DNA of 26,218 nucleotides from Anaerolineae bacterium (GTDB lineage Bacteria; Chloroflexota; Anaerolineae; JADYZS01). The notes under the pieces were generated by a model. That model was not told where the DNA came from and did no database searches. It saw only the letters and a program-made list of their open reading frames with translations. Shown piece after piece: positions 6,332 to 14,760 of this stretch. A program made the position numbers and the translations under genes. The DNA is taken from the NCBI GenBank assembly GCA_020853075.1, contig JADYZS010000264.1:1-26218 (forward strand), read 5' to 3'. Every line of letters begins with the position of its first letter. Positions within the stretch are counted from its first letter, which is position 1.

Positions 6332-7879
6332 CTACAACCTCTCGCTAATAGACTTCGCTTGTGTGAAGAGGAGCAGGTAGTCGCGCCCGCCCGCTTTAGA
6401 GTCGGTGCCCGACATATTGAAGCCGCCAAAGGGATGCACCCCCACCATCGCCCCCGTGCACTTGCGGTTGAAGTAGAGGTTCCCCACGTGGAACTCGTGG
6501 CGTGCCTGTTCAATGCGCGCGCGGTTCATGCTATACAGCGCGCCGGTCAGCCCATATTCGGTGCCGTTGGCGATGGCGAGCGCGTCGTTGAAATCGCGGG
6601 CGCGGATGCAGGATAGGACCGGCCCGAAGATCTCCTCCTGGGCAATACGCGCGCTGGGCGGTACGTCGCCGAAGATCGTCGGCTGGATGAAATAGCCGGC
6701 GTCGCCCGCCGGTTTGCCGCCGGTCAAGAGTTTCCCTTCTTGCGTGCCTACCTCAATGTAATCCATGATCTTGCGATAGGCGTTGGCGTCAATCACCGGG
6801 CCCATCCAGTTGCGGCGATCCACCACCGGGCCGACGGTGATCTTCTGCGTGCGGGCGACGACCCGCTCCATCACCGGCTCATAGACGCCATCCACCAGGA
6901 TGGCCCGCGAACCGGCGGAGCACTTCTGGCCCTGATAACCGAACGCGCTGGCGACGATCCCCTCGGCGGCGGCCTCCACGTCGGCGGTCTCATCCACCAC
7001 CACCGCGTCCTTGCCGCCCATCTCCAAGATCGTGCGTTTGACCCAAATCTGCCCCGGTTGGGGTTTAGCCGCCAACTCGTTGATGCGCAGCCCCACCTCT
7101 TTGGAGCCGGTGAAGGCGATGAAGCGGGTGCGCGGGTGGAGCACCAGCGCATCGCCCATGCTACCACCCGGCCCCGGCAGGAAGTTCAGCACGCCTGCGG
7201 GGAGGCTCACCTCTTCCATCAGTCTAACGAACTGCGCGGCGATGGTAGCCGCGGTGCTCGCGGGCTTCAGGACGACGGTATTCCCCGCGACGATGGCCGC
7301 GGATGTCATGCCGACCAGGATGGCGAGGGGGAAGTTCCAGGGCGGTATCACCGCACCCACGCCCAGGGGGATGTAGCGCAGTTCGTTCTCTTCACCGGGG
7401 AAGGGTGTGACGGGCTGCGGCCCGCCCAGGCGCAGCATCTCCCGCCCGTAGAATTCCAGGAAGTCCAACGCCTCAGCGGTGTCGGCGTCGGCCTCGGCCC
7501 ACGACTTGCCGACCTCATAGACCAGCCAGGCATTGAACTCGTGCTTGCGGCGGCGCATCAAGGCAGCCGCGTGGAAGAGATAGCGGGCGCGCACCTCCGG
7601 CGGCGTGTATCGCCAGGTGCGGAAGGCATCGTCCGCGGCGCGCACGGCCCGATCCACCAACGCGGCATCGGCCTTGGCGAAGCGCCCGATCACCTGTTTG
7701 GGGTCGGACGGGTTGATGGAATCAAAGGTCGCGGCGGTCATCACGCGCTCGCCGCCGATGACGAGCGGATAAGTCTGGCCTAATTGTGAGGTGACTTTGG
7801 CGATGGCGGCTTCCATCGCCTCACTGTTCGCCCGCTGGGTGAAGTCCGTGAGCGGTTCGTTCTTGAATTCCGGTTTCAT
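6332..7879 (-). CDS. pruA: L-glutamate gamma-semialdehyde (1-pyrroline-5-carboxylate) dehydrogenase
   Basis: 515 residues, the normal size for the monofunctional enzyme that oxidises glutamate semialdehyde to glutamate with NAD in proline and arginine catabolism. Aldehyde dehydrogenase landmarks are intact: PWNFP (180-184), FTGSKEVG (256-263), general base E286 in LEMGGK, and catalytic C320 in YQGQKCSAGSR. The C-terminal GTDSKAGGRDYLLLF ending is typical of P5C dehydrogenases. GAGGTTGACGC precedes the ATG at 7879, and a near-consensus promoter lies about 45-70 bp upstream. No proline dehydrogenase (putA/prodh) is found beside it in this window. It probably leads an operon with the kinase-like gene, nuclease-like gene and hpt. 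Confidence 0.95.
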   Translation of the reverse strand: MKPEFKNEPLTDFTQRANSEAMEAAIAKVTSQLGQTYPLVIGGERVMTAATFDSINPSDPKQVIGRFAKADAALVDRAVRAADDAFRTWRYTPPEVRARYLFHAAALMRRRKHEFNAWLVYEVGKSWAEADADTAEALDFLEFYGREMLRLGGPQPVTPFPGEENELRYIPLGVGAVIPPWNFPLAILVGMTSAAIVAGNTVVLKPASTAATIAAQFVRLMEEVSLPAGVLNFLPGPGGSMGDALVLHPRTRFIAFTGSKEVGLRINELAAKPQPGQIWVKRTILEMGGKDAVVVDETADVEAAAEGIVASAFGYQGQKCSAGSRAILVDGVYEPVMERVVARTQKITVGPVVDRRNWMGPVIDANAYRKIMDYIEVGTQEGKLLTGGKPAGDAGYFIQPTIFGDVPPSARIAQEEIFGPVLSCIRARDFNDALAIANGTEYGLTGALYSMNRARIEQARHEFHVGNLYFNRKCTGAMVGVHPFGGFNMSGTDSKAGGRDYLLLFTQAKSISERL

Positions 7880-7923
7880 GCGTCAACCTCCTCGTCGACG
7901 GCTTGGTGTGCTCTGGTGGCTCT

Positions 7924-7952
7924 ATGATAGCAGGTTAGGGTAGGCGTGTCAA
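7924..7952 (-). promoter_or_regulatory. sigma70-type promoter of pruA
   Basis: On the minus strand: TTGACA (7947-7952), 17-bp spacer, TATCAT (7924-7929). The -35 box lies just beside the large inverted repeat that begins at 7958. Confidence 0.8.
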
Positions 7953-7957
7953 CGTAT

Positions 7958-8046
7958 GCCGTCCACGAATGACTGCACGAATACACGGATACGCTCATAA
8001 TTACGGCAGACATTCGTGTATTCGTGCGCTTTTATTCGTGGACGGC
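7958..8046. repeat. 89-bp imperfect inverted repeat between mutY and pruA
   Basis: The left arm (7958-7987) begins GCCGTCCACGAAT and ends CACGAATACACG. The right arm (8015-8046) reads back the same, beginning CGTGTATTCGTG and ending ATTCGTGGACGGC. Arms of about 30 bp with a short mismatch zone flank a central region of about 27 bp. It has no coding capacity and resembles a miniature non-autonomous element. It lies 10 bp beyond the 3' end of mutY. Confidence 0.8.
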
Positions 8047-8055
8047 CACAGCGAA

Positions 8056-9147
<1,092 letters not shown>

Positions 9148-9156
9148 GACAAGGAT

Positions 9157-9369
9157 CTAACCAGGAGCGACGGGAGGTGCGCCGCACTGGAAGAGAAGCC
9201 ATACGGCCAGCAAGAGACCGAGGATAACCCACGCCCACACCGGCAACCCGCCGATAACGCGATTCACGGTTGGTTTCTTCTTGGGCTGCGGTTTCGGCAA
9301 CTCAAAGTTGCACCGCCAGCACACGATTTTATCTTCGGGGTTCCAGGTGTCGCAATTGGGGCACTTCAT
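9157..9369 (-). CDS. small zinc-ribbon protein with one membrane helix
   Basis: 70 residues. The N-terminal zinc ribbon has two CxxC knuckles: CPNC (residues 3-6) and CWRC (17-20). A basic, proline-rich linker (PKPQPKKKP) precedes a single transmembrane segment (VWAWVILGLLLAVWLLF), and the protein ends with a short tail. GGAGGATACCC precedes the ATG. This zinc-ribbon-plus-helix layout is widespread and has no assigned function. It is the first gene of a two-gene unit with mutY; no functional link to base-excision repair is evident. Confidence 0.82.
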   Translation of the reverse strand: MKCPNCDTWNPEDKIVCWRCNFELPKPQPKKKPTVNRVIGGLPVWAWVILGLLLAVWLLFQCGAPPVAPG

Positions 9370-9408
9370 GGGTATCCTCCCAGGCGGCTACGATGATGGC
9401 TTGGCCTG

Positions 9409-9437
9409 ATTATAGCACTGCCAAAGCCAGGGAGCAA
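9409..9437 (-). promoter_or_regulatory. sigma70-type promoter for the zinc-ribbon/mutY unit
   Basis: On the minus strand: TTGCTC (9432-9437), 17-bp spacer, perfect TATAAT (9409-9414). The leader is about 33 nt. The promoter lies in the 78-bp gap behind the dehydrogenase stop at 9448. Confidence 0.75.
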
Positions 9438-9447
9438 ACCAAATCAC

Positions 9448-10221
9448 TCACCACGCCGTCCAACCGCCATCCACCAGGAGCGTGTGGCCGGTCACGTAAT
9501 CGGCGGCAGGGCTGGCGAGGAAGACCACTGCTCCGGCAATATCCTGTGGCTCGCCCACGCGGTTGAGCGGTATCCGCCGTACCACTTCCTCGTAGAACTC
9601 GCGCTTCTCAAACATCGGTTTGGTGAGGGGCGTGTTGACGTAACCCGGCGCAACGGCATTGACCTGGATGTTGTGGGGGGCCCACTCAATCGCCAGCACA
9701 CGGGTCATGTTCACCACACCAGCCTTGGCCGAGGCATAATGGGCGCGATAGTAGTAGCCGACAACGCCCATGATGGAAGCGACATTGATGATCTTGCCAC
9801 CGCCGCCGCGCGCGATGATGTGCTTCCCCACGGCCTGGGCGCAGAAGAAGGTCCCTTTCAGGTCGGTGTCCACCACCTTGTCCCAGGCCTCCTCTGTCAT
9901 CTCCACTGCCCACTTGGGGATGTTGATGCCGGCGTTGTTGACCAGAATGTCAATGTGGCCCCACTCGCCGACGACGCGATCAACCATCGCCTGGATCGCG
10001 GAGAGTTGGGTCACGTCCAGCGTCACGGTCATAGCCCGGCGACCGGCGGCGCGCACCTCCGCTGCGGTTGCCTCGGCCTGGCTCTCCTTGCCCGGCAATT
10101 CGGTCACCACGACGTCGGCCCCGGCTTGCGCCAACGCCCACGAGAAGGCCTGGCCCAGACCTGTCCCTGAGCCAGTCACGATGGCAACCTTGTCGTCCAC
10201 CCGCATTGAAGGAAAGTCCAC
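9448..10221 (-). CDS. short-chain dehydrogenase/reductase (classical SDR)
   Basis: 257 residues, the usual size for classical SDRs. The cofactor motif is TGSGTGLG (16-23), NNAG is at 95-98, and the catalytic triad is S149, Y162 and K166 (YASAK). The conserved PGYVNTP segment and the C-terminal VDGGWTAW end are present. An acidic E41 after the second strand (VVVTELPG) suggests NAD rather than NADP, by analogy with the family. The substrate is unknown; sugar-acid or polyol oxidation and 3-oxoacyl reduction are all possible. The GTG start is favoured because AAGGAG lies five bases upstream, whereas the nearby ATG at 10206 has no ribosome site. It follows the ribbon-helix-helix-like gene by 22 bp and may be the tail of the lut transcript. 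Confidence 0.88.
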   Translation of the reverse strand: MDFPSMRVDDKVAIVTGSGTGLGQAFSWALAQAGADVVVTELPGKESQAEATAAEVRAAGRRAMTVTLDVTQLSAIQAMVDRVVGEWGHIDILVNNAGINIPKWAVEMTEEAWDKVVDTDLKGTFFCAQAVGKHIIARGGGGKIINVASIMGVVGYYYRAHYASAKAGVVNMTRVLAIEWAPHNIQVNAVAPGYVNTPLTKPMFEKREFYEEVVRRIPLNRVGEPQDIAGAVVFLASPAADYVTGHTLLVDGGWTAW

Positions 10222-10243
10222 GTTGCTCCTTCTGCTTTACGTT

Positions 10244-10573
10244 TTACTCTTTGATCTTGTACCCCCGTGGCGTTTTCGGCAGCGCGACCTGTCCGGATTC
10301 CAGCGCGTCTAGCCCATAGCGCAGCGCCCATTGCGCCAATCCCACCAGGGGCACCTCTTCCTGTTCCGCCCGGGCCTTCAGGCGGTTAACCAGATCGTCG
10401 GGAAGCCGGAAAGGGGCACGCTTGCCGTAGCGTTGGTTGCGTGTCTCCTCTAACACGCGCGCCGCTTGCACGCGGGTAGGAATCTGCCTGGTAGGTAACT
10501 CTTCTGGCTTCGCGCGGCTCTTATTCATCAACTGCCCGATCACGTCCGGCGTGGGCATTGGTCGTCGCGCCAT
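10244..10573 (-). CDS. ribbon-helix-helix-like small protein
   Basis: 109 residues, very basic in its first half. The second half, APFRLPDDLVNRLKARAEQ, then a helix ending in ALRYGLDALESG, has the strand-helix-helix layout of ribbon-helix-helix DNA-binding proteins (hydrophobic strand 'FRLP', then 'LV.RLK..A'). No toxin partner is adjacent. It lies 3 bp downstream of lutC with its GGAGG ribosome site at the lutC stop region, so it is probably cotranscribed. A regulatory role for this operon is an inference from position only. Confidence 0.7.
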   Translation of the reverse strand: MARRPMPTPDVIGQLMNKSRAKPEELPTRQIPTRVQAARVLEETRNQRYGKRAPFRLPDDLVNRLKARAEQEEVPLVGLAQWALRYGLDALESGQVALPKTPRGYKIKE

Positions 10574-10576
10574 GCT

Positions 10577-11332
10577 CTAATCCTCCGGGTTCTGATCTGC
10601 GACCAGAATGACGTCCATGTCGCCCGGTCCATGGACGCCGATGGTCAGGGTTTGTTCAATATCGGCGGTGCGGCTGGGCCCCGTCGTGAACATCAGACAA
10701 CTGGTGCCCCAGCGGGAGCCGTTGCCTTTCAGAGCGGCTTTCAGTTGCGGGATAAGCCCTTCCAAATGGGGAACGATCTGGCTCTCACGTACCAGGGCCA
10801 CATGCGCGGGCGGCAATACCGGCGCGGCGCGGGGGAAGCCCCGGCGCGCCGGCAAGACTAAAGTGCCCGACTCGGCGATAGCATAGTCGGCAGAAGAGAT
10901 ACACAAATCTGCCGCGGTTGCCGCAGCCCGCAGATTCGCCCGCTCGGCTGCGCTGAGATCGCCTGCCGGGCCATCGCCCGCGGCAATAGTCAACACTTCT
11001 ACGCCCGCCTGCTGTAAGGCAGAGAGTATCTCCAGATCGTGCAGGAGCGGCGCATCCAAGAGGATCGCGCGCTGCACCTTGCGCTCGGCGACGAGGTTCA
11101 AAAGGATACGCCGCGCCTCTGCACCGTTCTGCGCGCGATGGGGGTGGCCGCCCACCTTCTCCAATGCAGCGGCAAAGCGGGCAGCCGGTGTCGTACCCGG
11201 CGCGGGGAGGGCGTACGCCGGTGCGTCAGAGGGGTGCGCGGGTTCCAGGACACTCTCATCCAGTCGTTTGCCCAGGTGCGCGCGAATCCGGGCCAGGATG
11301 GCTTCACGTGCGTTCGTTTGTGTCGTAGCCAC
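10577..11332 (-). CDS. lutC: LUD-domain lactate utilisation protein C
   Basis: 251 residues, slightly longer than the usual 220-240. This is the LUD-domain subunit of the three-part L-lactate oxidation complex (LutABC), which converts L-lactate to pyruvate in the cytoplasm. The C-terminal LUD core is clear: ISSADYAIAESGTLVLPA, then LPPAHVALV, and the diagnostic TGPSRTADIEQTLTIGVHGP near the end. It reads from a GTG with GAGGA upstream. It follows lutB by 13 bp and precedes the ribbon-helix-helix-like gene by 3 bp. Confidence 0.9.
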   Translation of the reverse strand: MATTQTNAREAILARIRAHLGKRLDESVLEPAHPSDAPAYALPAPGTTPAARFAAALEKVGGHPHRAQNGAEARRILLNLVAERKVQRAILLDAPLLHDLEILSALQQAGVEVLTIAAGDGPAGDLSAAERANLRAAATAADLCISSADYAIAESGTLVLPARRGFPRAAPVLPPAHVALVRESQIVPHLEGLIPQLKAALKGNGSRWGTSCLMFTTGPSRTADIEQTLTIGVHGPGDMDVILVADQNPED

Positions 11333-11345
11333 AGCGGTATCGTCC

Positions 11346-12794
11346 TCAGCGAGATTCGTCTTTGGAAGGGGGCGGCACAGCCTCGCGCTCTATCTCTGCC
11401 CAACGAGCGTGAAACGGCCGGGCGGCGGGCGCAGGGAAGTCACGTTTAGTGGTCCACCGGCTGACGATGGGCACGGGCAGCCGTCCCATCCAGCCGTTAC
11501 GGGCAAAAGGCCACGCCAGGAGGCCGCCGAGGCGCGCTCCCAAACGGTAGATGACAGGATGGCTCGTGCCCCAGGCATAGAGCCGGAACAGGAGACGCTC
11601 CCAAACCGGCGGTCTTTTATCCTCCACCTCTTGCGCGCGCAAGGCCAGGAGCATACGCGGCAGATCAATGCGCACAGGGCAGGCATCCTTGCACGCGCCG
11701 CAGAGGGACGAGGCGTGGGGTAATGCCCCGAAGTGCTCCATGCCCTGTAAGAGCGGCGTCAAGACCGCGCCGATGGGCCCGGAATAGACACCACCGTAGG
11801 CGTGGCCGCCGATCTTCAGATAGACCGGGCAGGCGTTGGCACACGCGCCGCAGCGGATGCAATAGAGGGATTCGCGGTATTCGTTCTCCAGGATGCGGGT
11901 GCGCCCGTTGTCCAGAATGACCAGGTGCAATTCTTCAGGGCCATCGGCCTCGCCGGGGCGGCGCGGGCCCGTGACACAGGTGACGTAACTGGTGATGATC
12001 TGGCCGGTCGCGCTGCGGGTGAGGAGGGTGAGAAGCGCAGGCAGATCATCCCACGTGGGGATAACTTTCTCCAGGCCCATGACGGCGATGTGGGTGCGGG
12101 GGAGGCTGCTGGCGAGGCGGCCATTCCCCTCGTTGGTGACCAGAACGAGGGTCCCCGTCTCGGCGATAGCGAAATTGACGCCGCTGATGGCGGCATCGGC
12201 GGCCAGGAACTTCTCGCGCAGTTGGGCGCGGGCGATCTTTGTCAGGGCAGGAATATCGGTGCCAACCGGGCGACCAACTTGCTTCTCAAATAACTCGGCT
12301 ACCTGCTCTTTTGTTTTGTGCACCGCCGGCGCGACGATGTGCGAGGGCGTCTCGCCTGCCAGTTGCACGATCCACTCGCCCAAATCGGTCTCCACGGCCT
12401 CAATGGCCGCGGCCTGGAGCGCGTGGTTCAGGCCGATTTCTTCCGTCGCCATAGATTTGGACTTGACGACCAGCCGCGCCTGCCGCTCCTGCAACAGCCC
12501 GACGATGATACGGCACGCTTCTACCTCGTCCTGCGCCCAGTGCACGTGCCCGCCGTTGGCCTGGACTGCCGACTCCAACTGTATCAGGCATTCGTCCAGA
12601 TGGGCGATGGTACGTTCGCGTATGGCGCGCCCCCGTTGCCGCAGGCCATCGGCATCGGGCAGCAAGGATAAAGCCTCCTGGCGGTGGACGATAAACTTGG
12701 TCGTGGCTACTTTGAGTGCCTGTTGCAGACGCTCGTCGGCCAGGGCTTTGTGCGCACGCTCTTCAAACGGAACTAACGGGATAGGATGGGACAT
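11346..12794 (-). CDS. lutB: LUD-domain iron-sulfur protein, lactate utilisation protein B
   Basis: 482 residues, normal for LutB. An N-terminal LUD domain contains NFAIAETGTLVLVTNEGNGR and a CVTGPRRPGEADGPEELHLV segment. The ferredoxin-like part has C312, C315, C318 and C322 (CIRCGACANACP) and a second group C365, C368 and C372 (CGACKDACP). The second group lacks the first Cys (Ser363 or nearby), as is common in this family. It ends in a variable C-terminal tail. Electrons from lactate are thought to pass through these clusters. A 242-bp gap filled with repeat sequence separates it from lutA, which is unusual for this normally tight gene set. Confidence 0.93.
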   Translation of the reverse strand: MSHPIPLVPFEERAHKALADERLQQALKVATTKFIVHRQEALSLLPDADGLRQRGRAIRERTIAHLDECLIQLESAVQANGGHVHWAQDEVEACRIIVGLLQERQARLVVKSKSMATEEIGLNHALQAAAIEAVETDLGEWIVQLAGETPSHIVAPAVHKTKEQVAELFEKQVGRPVGTDIPALTKIARAQLREKFLAADAAISGVNFAIAETGTLVLVTNEGNGRLASSLPRTHIAVMGLEKVIPTWDDLPALLTLLTRSATGQIITSYVTCVTGPRRPGEADGPEELHLVILDNGRTRILENEYRESLYCIRCGACANACPVYLKIGGHAYGGVYSGPIGAVLTPLLQGMEHFGALPHASSLCGACKDACPVRIDLPRMLLALRAQEVEDKRPPVWERLLFRLYAWGTSHPVIYRLGARLGGLLAWPFARNGWMGRLPVPIVSRWTTKRDFPAPAARPFHARWAEIEREAVPPPSKDESR

Positions 12795-12850
12795 AGTGCT
12801 GATATTGATCCTTTGATGCTATCTCACGGAACAACGTGTTGCTGTTAGTT

Positions 12851-12997
12851 CAGCGGATAGGTAGCGGATTAGCGAATGGCCCTCGCAAATAGTAGGTTCT
12901 CTGGCCCCCACCCTTACCCTCCCTCGTTTCACGGGGGAAGGCAGGGAGGGGGCCTCGACGGGCACGCGACATCCGCTACGCCGCAGGCATCCGCTGG
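12851..12997. repeat. family B inverted repeat copy 1, interrupted by a GC-rich family C element
   Basis: The left arm starts CAGCGGATAGG and carries AGCGGATTAGCG. The right arm ends ATCCGCTACG...CATCCGCTGG. Between the arms (about 12904-12953) lies a GC-rich imperfect palindrome beginning GCCCCCACCC and ending GGGAGGGGGC, like the elements at 18921 and 20476. The whole composite lies between lutA and lutB. Confidence 0.7.
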
Positions 12998-13036
12998 CGC
13001 TTGTTCGCTATCCCCTCTGAGTTTTGAGATAGTCTC

Positions 13037-13783
13037 TTATTGCTTCACGATGGCCGGCAGGTCGCCGGCCAGAATCTGGGCCAGGTGTACGACCGGCAGG
13101 TTGATGCCCTGGCGGCGAAGGCCACCGGCAATGTGCATCATACAACTGGCGTCGCCAGTGACCAGGGCTTGTGCGCCGGATGCTGCGGCGTTCTTTATCT
13201 TCTCTTGCATCATCGCGGTAGAGATCTCCGGCAGCCGCACGGCGAACGTTCCGCCGAAGCCGCAGCACCAGTCGGACCGTTCCATCTCTACCAGTTCCAG
13301 GCCGCGCACGGCCCGCAGTAATTTGCGTGGCTCGTCGTGAACGCCCAGCACCCGGTTCAGGTGACAGGAGTCGTGCCAGGTGACCTTGCCGGTGAAGGCC
13401 GCGCCCACGTCGCTCACGCCCAGGCGCTGTACCAGGAATTGCGAGAGCTCGTAGGTGCGGCCGGCAATCTCATGGGCGCGGCGGTACCAGGGGGAGTCTG
13501 CGGGAAAGAGGTGCAGATACTCGCGCTTGACCATCGCCGCGCAAGAGCCGGAGGGGGTGACGATGGCTTCTGCCTCGGCGAAGACCTCCAGGAAATGCTG
13601 GGCCATCTGGGCAGCATCGCGGCGGAAGCCGGAGTTAAATGCCGGTTGGCCGCAGCAGGTCTGGCCTTTGGGGAATTCCACCTGGACGCCGACGCGGCGC
13701 AGGATACGAACTGTATCTTCTGCCACGTTGGGAAAAAGGACGTCGGCCAGGCAGGTGACAAAGAGAGAGACACGAGGCGGCAT
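13037..13783 (-). CDS. lutA: (Fe-S)-binding CCG-domain protein, lactate utilisation protein A
   Basis: 248 residues, normal for LutA/YkgE. Two CCG-type cysteine-rich repeats are present: the first with TCCGQPAFNSG (about residues 42-52) and the second with DWCCGFGGTFAV. The paired single-Cys motifs GSCAAMVK and WHDSCHLNRV complete the two four-Cys sites. This domain binds a non-cubane or [4Fe-4S] cluster in heterodisulfide-reductase-like proteins. The start ATG is preceded by AAGGAA. It is the first gene of the lut set; a recognisable but weak -10-like TATACT lies about 25 bp upstream without a good -35 box. Confidence 0.92.
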   Translation of the reverse strand: MPPRVSLFVTCLADVLFPNVAEDTVRILRRVGVQVEFPKGQTCCGQPAFNSGFRRDAAQMAQHFLEVFAEAEAIVTPSGSCAAMVKREYLHLFPADSPWYRRAHEIAGRTYELSQFLVQRLGVSDVGAAFTGKVTWHDSCHLNRVLGVHDEPRKLLRAVRGLELVEMERSDWCCGFGGTFAVRLPEISTAMMQEKIKNAAASGAQALVTGDASCMMHIAGGLRRQGINLPVVHLAQILAGDLPAIVKQ

Positions 13784-13834
13784 GGTGATTGGGTTCCTTC
13801 ACATACCGAAAGTATAGGTATCTTGGCAGAGGAG

Positions 13835-14605
13835 TTACCGAGTATGTGCCAAGAAAAGCAACGCGACCTGTTCAGGCGCTTCGGTGGCGAGGCAGTGCCC
13901 GACCCTGGGAATTGTTTCTAACCGCGCCTGCGCGAAGGCATGGGTTGCGCGCTCTACATTGGTCTGGGATACCACCACGTCTAGTTCCCCCCGCACAATG
14001 AGGGTGGGCACGGGCAGGCGAGACACTTTCTTCTCAACGTTCCAGCCCATGAGCGCGGGCCCGTTCTTCATCGCCGATTGCAGCCGTTGGCTAAACGCAT
14101 CGTCCACCAGGGCCTGAAAGAACGCTTCGTCGCGCACGGTAGGAGCCATCGCGCGCAGTGCCCGAATCAAGAGTTGTTTGTCCTCTTTGTATTGAGCCGG
14201 GGCCTGCAATGCCTCTTCGGTCAACAATGCGCCCTGCACGGGCGGCGGGCCAGACAAGGTGAGCGTCTTGACGGCACGCGGGTGATCCAACGCGTACTGC
14301 GTTGCCACCGCTGCTCCCAAGGACTGGCCGACCAGATGGACAGGGCGCAGGTTCAAGACGCGCGTGAAAGCCGCGAGGTCGCCAGCCCGTTGCAAAATGG
14401 TGTAATCGTTGTCTGGGCCCTCGGTCTGGCCGCACCCGCGCTGATCCAGGGCGTAGGAGTGGTAGCGCGCCGCCGGGAGCCGGGCCAGCAATGGCTGCCA
14501 ACAACGCCAGGTACTCCATTCGCCATGGACCAACACCACGATTTCCGTGCCGTGACCTGCTTCCTCGTAATGTACCTTCAGGTCGGCGGCATGGACGATG
14601 GGCAT
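13835..14605 (-). CDS. alpha/beta hydrolase
   Basis: 256 residues, a classic single-domain alpha/beta hydrolase. The oxyanion segment is VLVHGEWSTW, the nucleophile elbow is GQSLGA (S95), the acid is D209 in VRGELDVV and the base is H237 in RVGHC. A DQRGCGQ segment precedes the elbow, as in esterase/epoxide-hydrolase relatives. Ser as nucleophile makes an esterase, lactonase or thioesterase more likely than a dehalogenase. The substrate is unknown. It lies 51 bp upstream of lutA, in the same direction, so it may share a transcript with the lactate genes. Confidence 0.87.
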   Translation of the reverse strand: MPIVHAADLKVHYEEAGHGTEIVVLVHGEWSTWRCWQPLLARLPAARYHSYALDQRGCGQTEGPDNDYTILQRAGDLAAFTRVLNLRPVHLVGQSLGAAVATQYALDHPRAVKTLTLSGPPPVQGALLTEEALQAPAQYKEDKQLLIRALRAMAPTVRDEAFFQALVDDAFSQRLQSAMKNGPALMGWNVEKKVSRLPVPTLIVRGELDVVVSQTNVERATHAFAQARLETIPRVGHCLATEAPEQVALLFLAHTR

Positions 14606-14647
14606 GGGTCAGCCTCCCGCCCCTAGCAACTGTCTGAGAAGCTCCAA

Positions 14648-14734
14648 CCATCGGTTAGAAACCGACGGCACACGGGTCAATAAACCCGCTTTGCAGGTTT
14701 GCTACAAGTACAGCCGTCGGATTTATCCGATGGC
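14648..14734. repeat. family A dispersed palindromic element, copy 2
   Basis: Opens with the CCATCGGTTAGAAACCGACGG hairpin region (positions 14648-14668), has a middle AAACC/GGTTT hairpin around 14692-14710, and closes with GCCGTCGGAT/ATCCGATGGC at 14713-14734. It lies between the hydrolase and the aminopeptidase genes. Confidence 0.8.
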
Positions 14735-14760
14735 GGCTTCTCCGACAACTCCGGCAATCT

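Noticed and set aside
6740..7783. 347-codon plus-strand frame antisense to pruA
   Set aside because: pruA is unambiguous on the minus strand with all catalytic motifs; the antisense frame shows no family features.
12851..12997. CRISPR-like array because of repeated AGCGGAT units
   Set aside because: The units are part of inverted-repeat arms, not evenly spaced direct repeats with unique spacers, and no cas genes are present.
10577..13783. lutABC as part of the microcompartment pathway
   Set aside because: No encapsulation peptides; separated by hydrolase, peptidase and thiolase genes and several repeats. Lactate oxidation is a complete function by itself.
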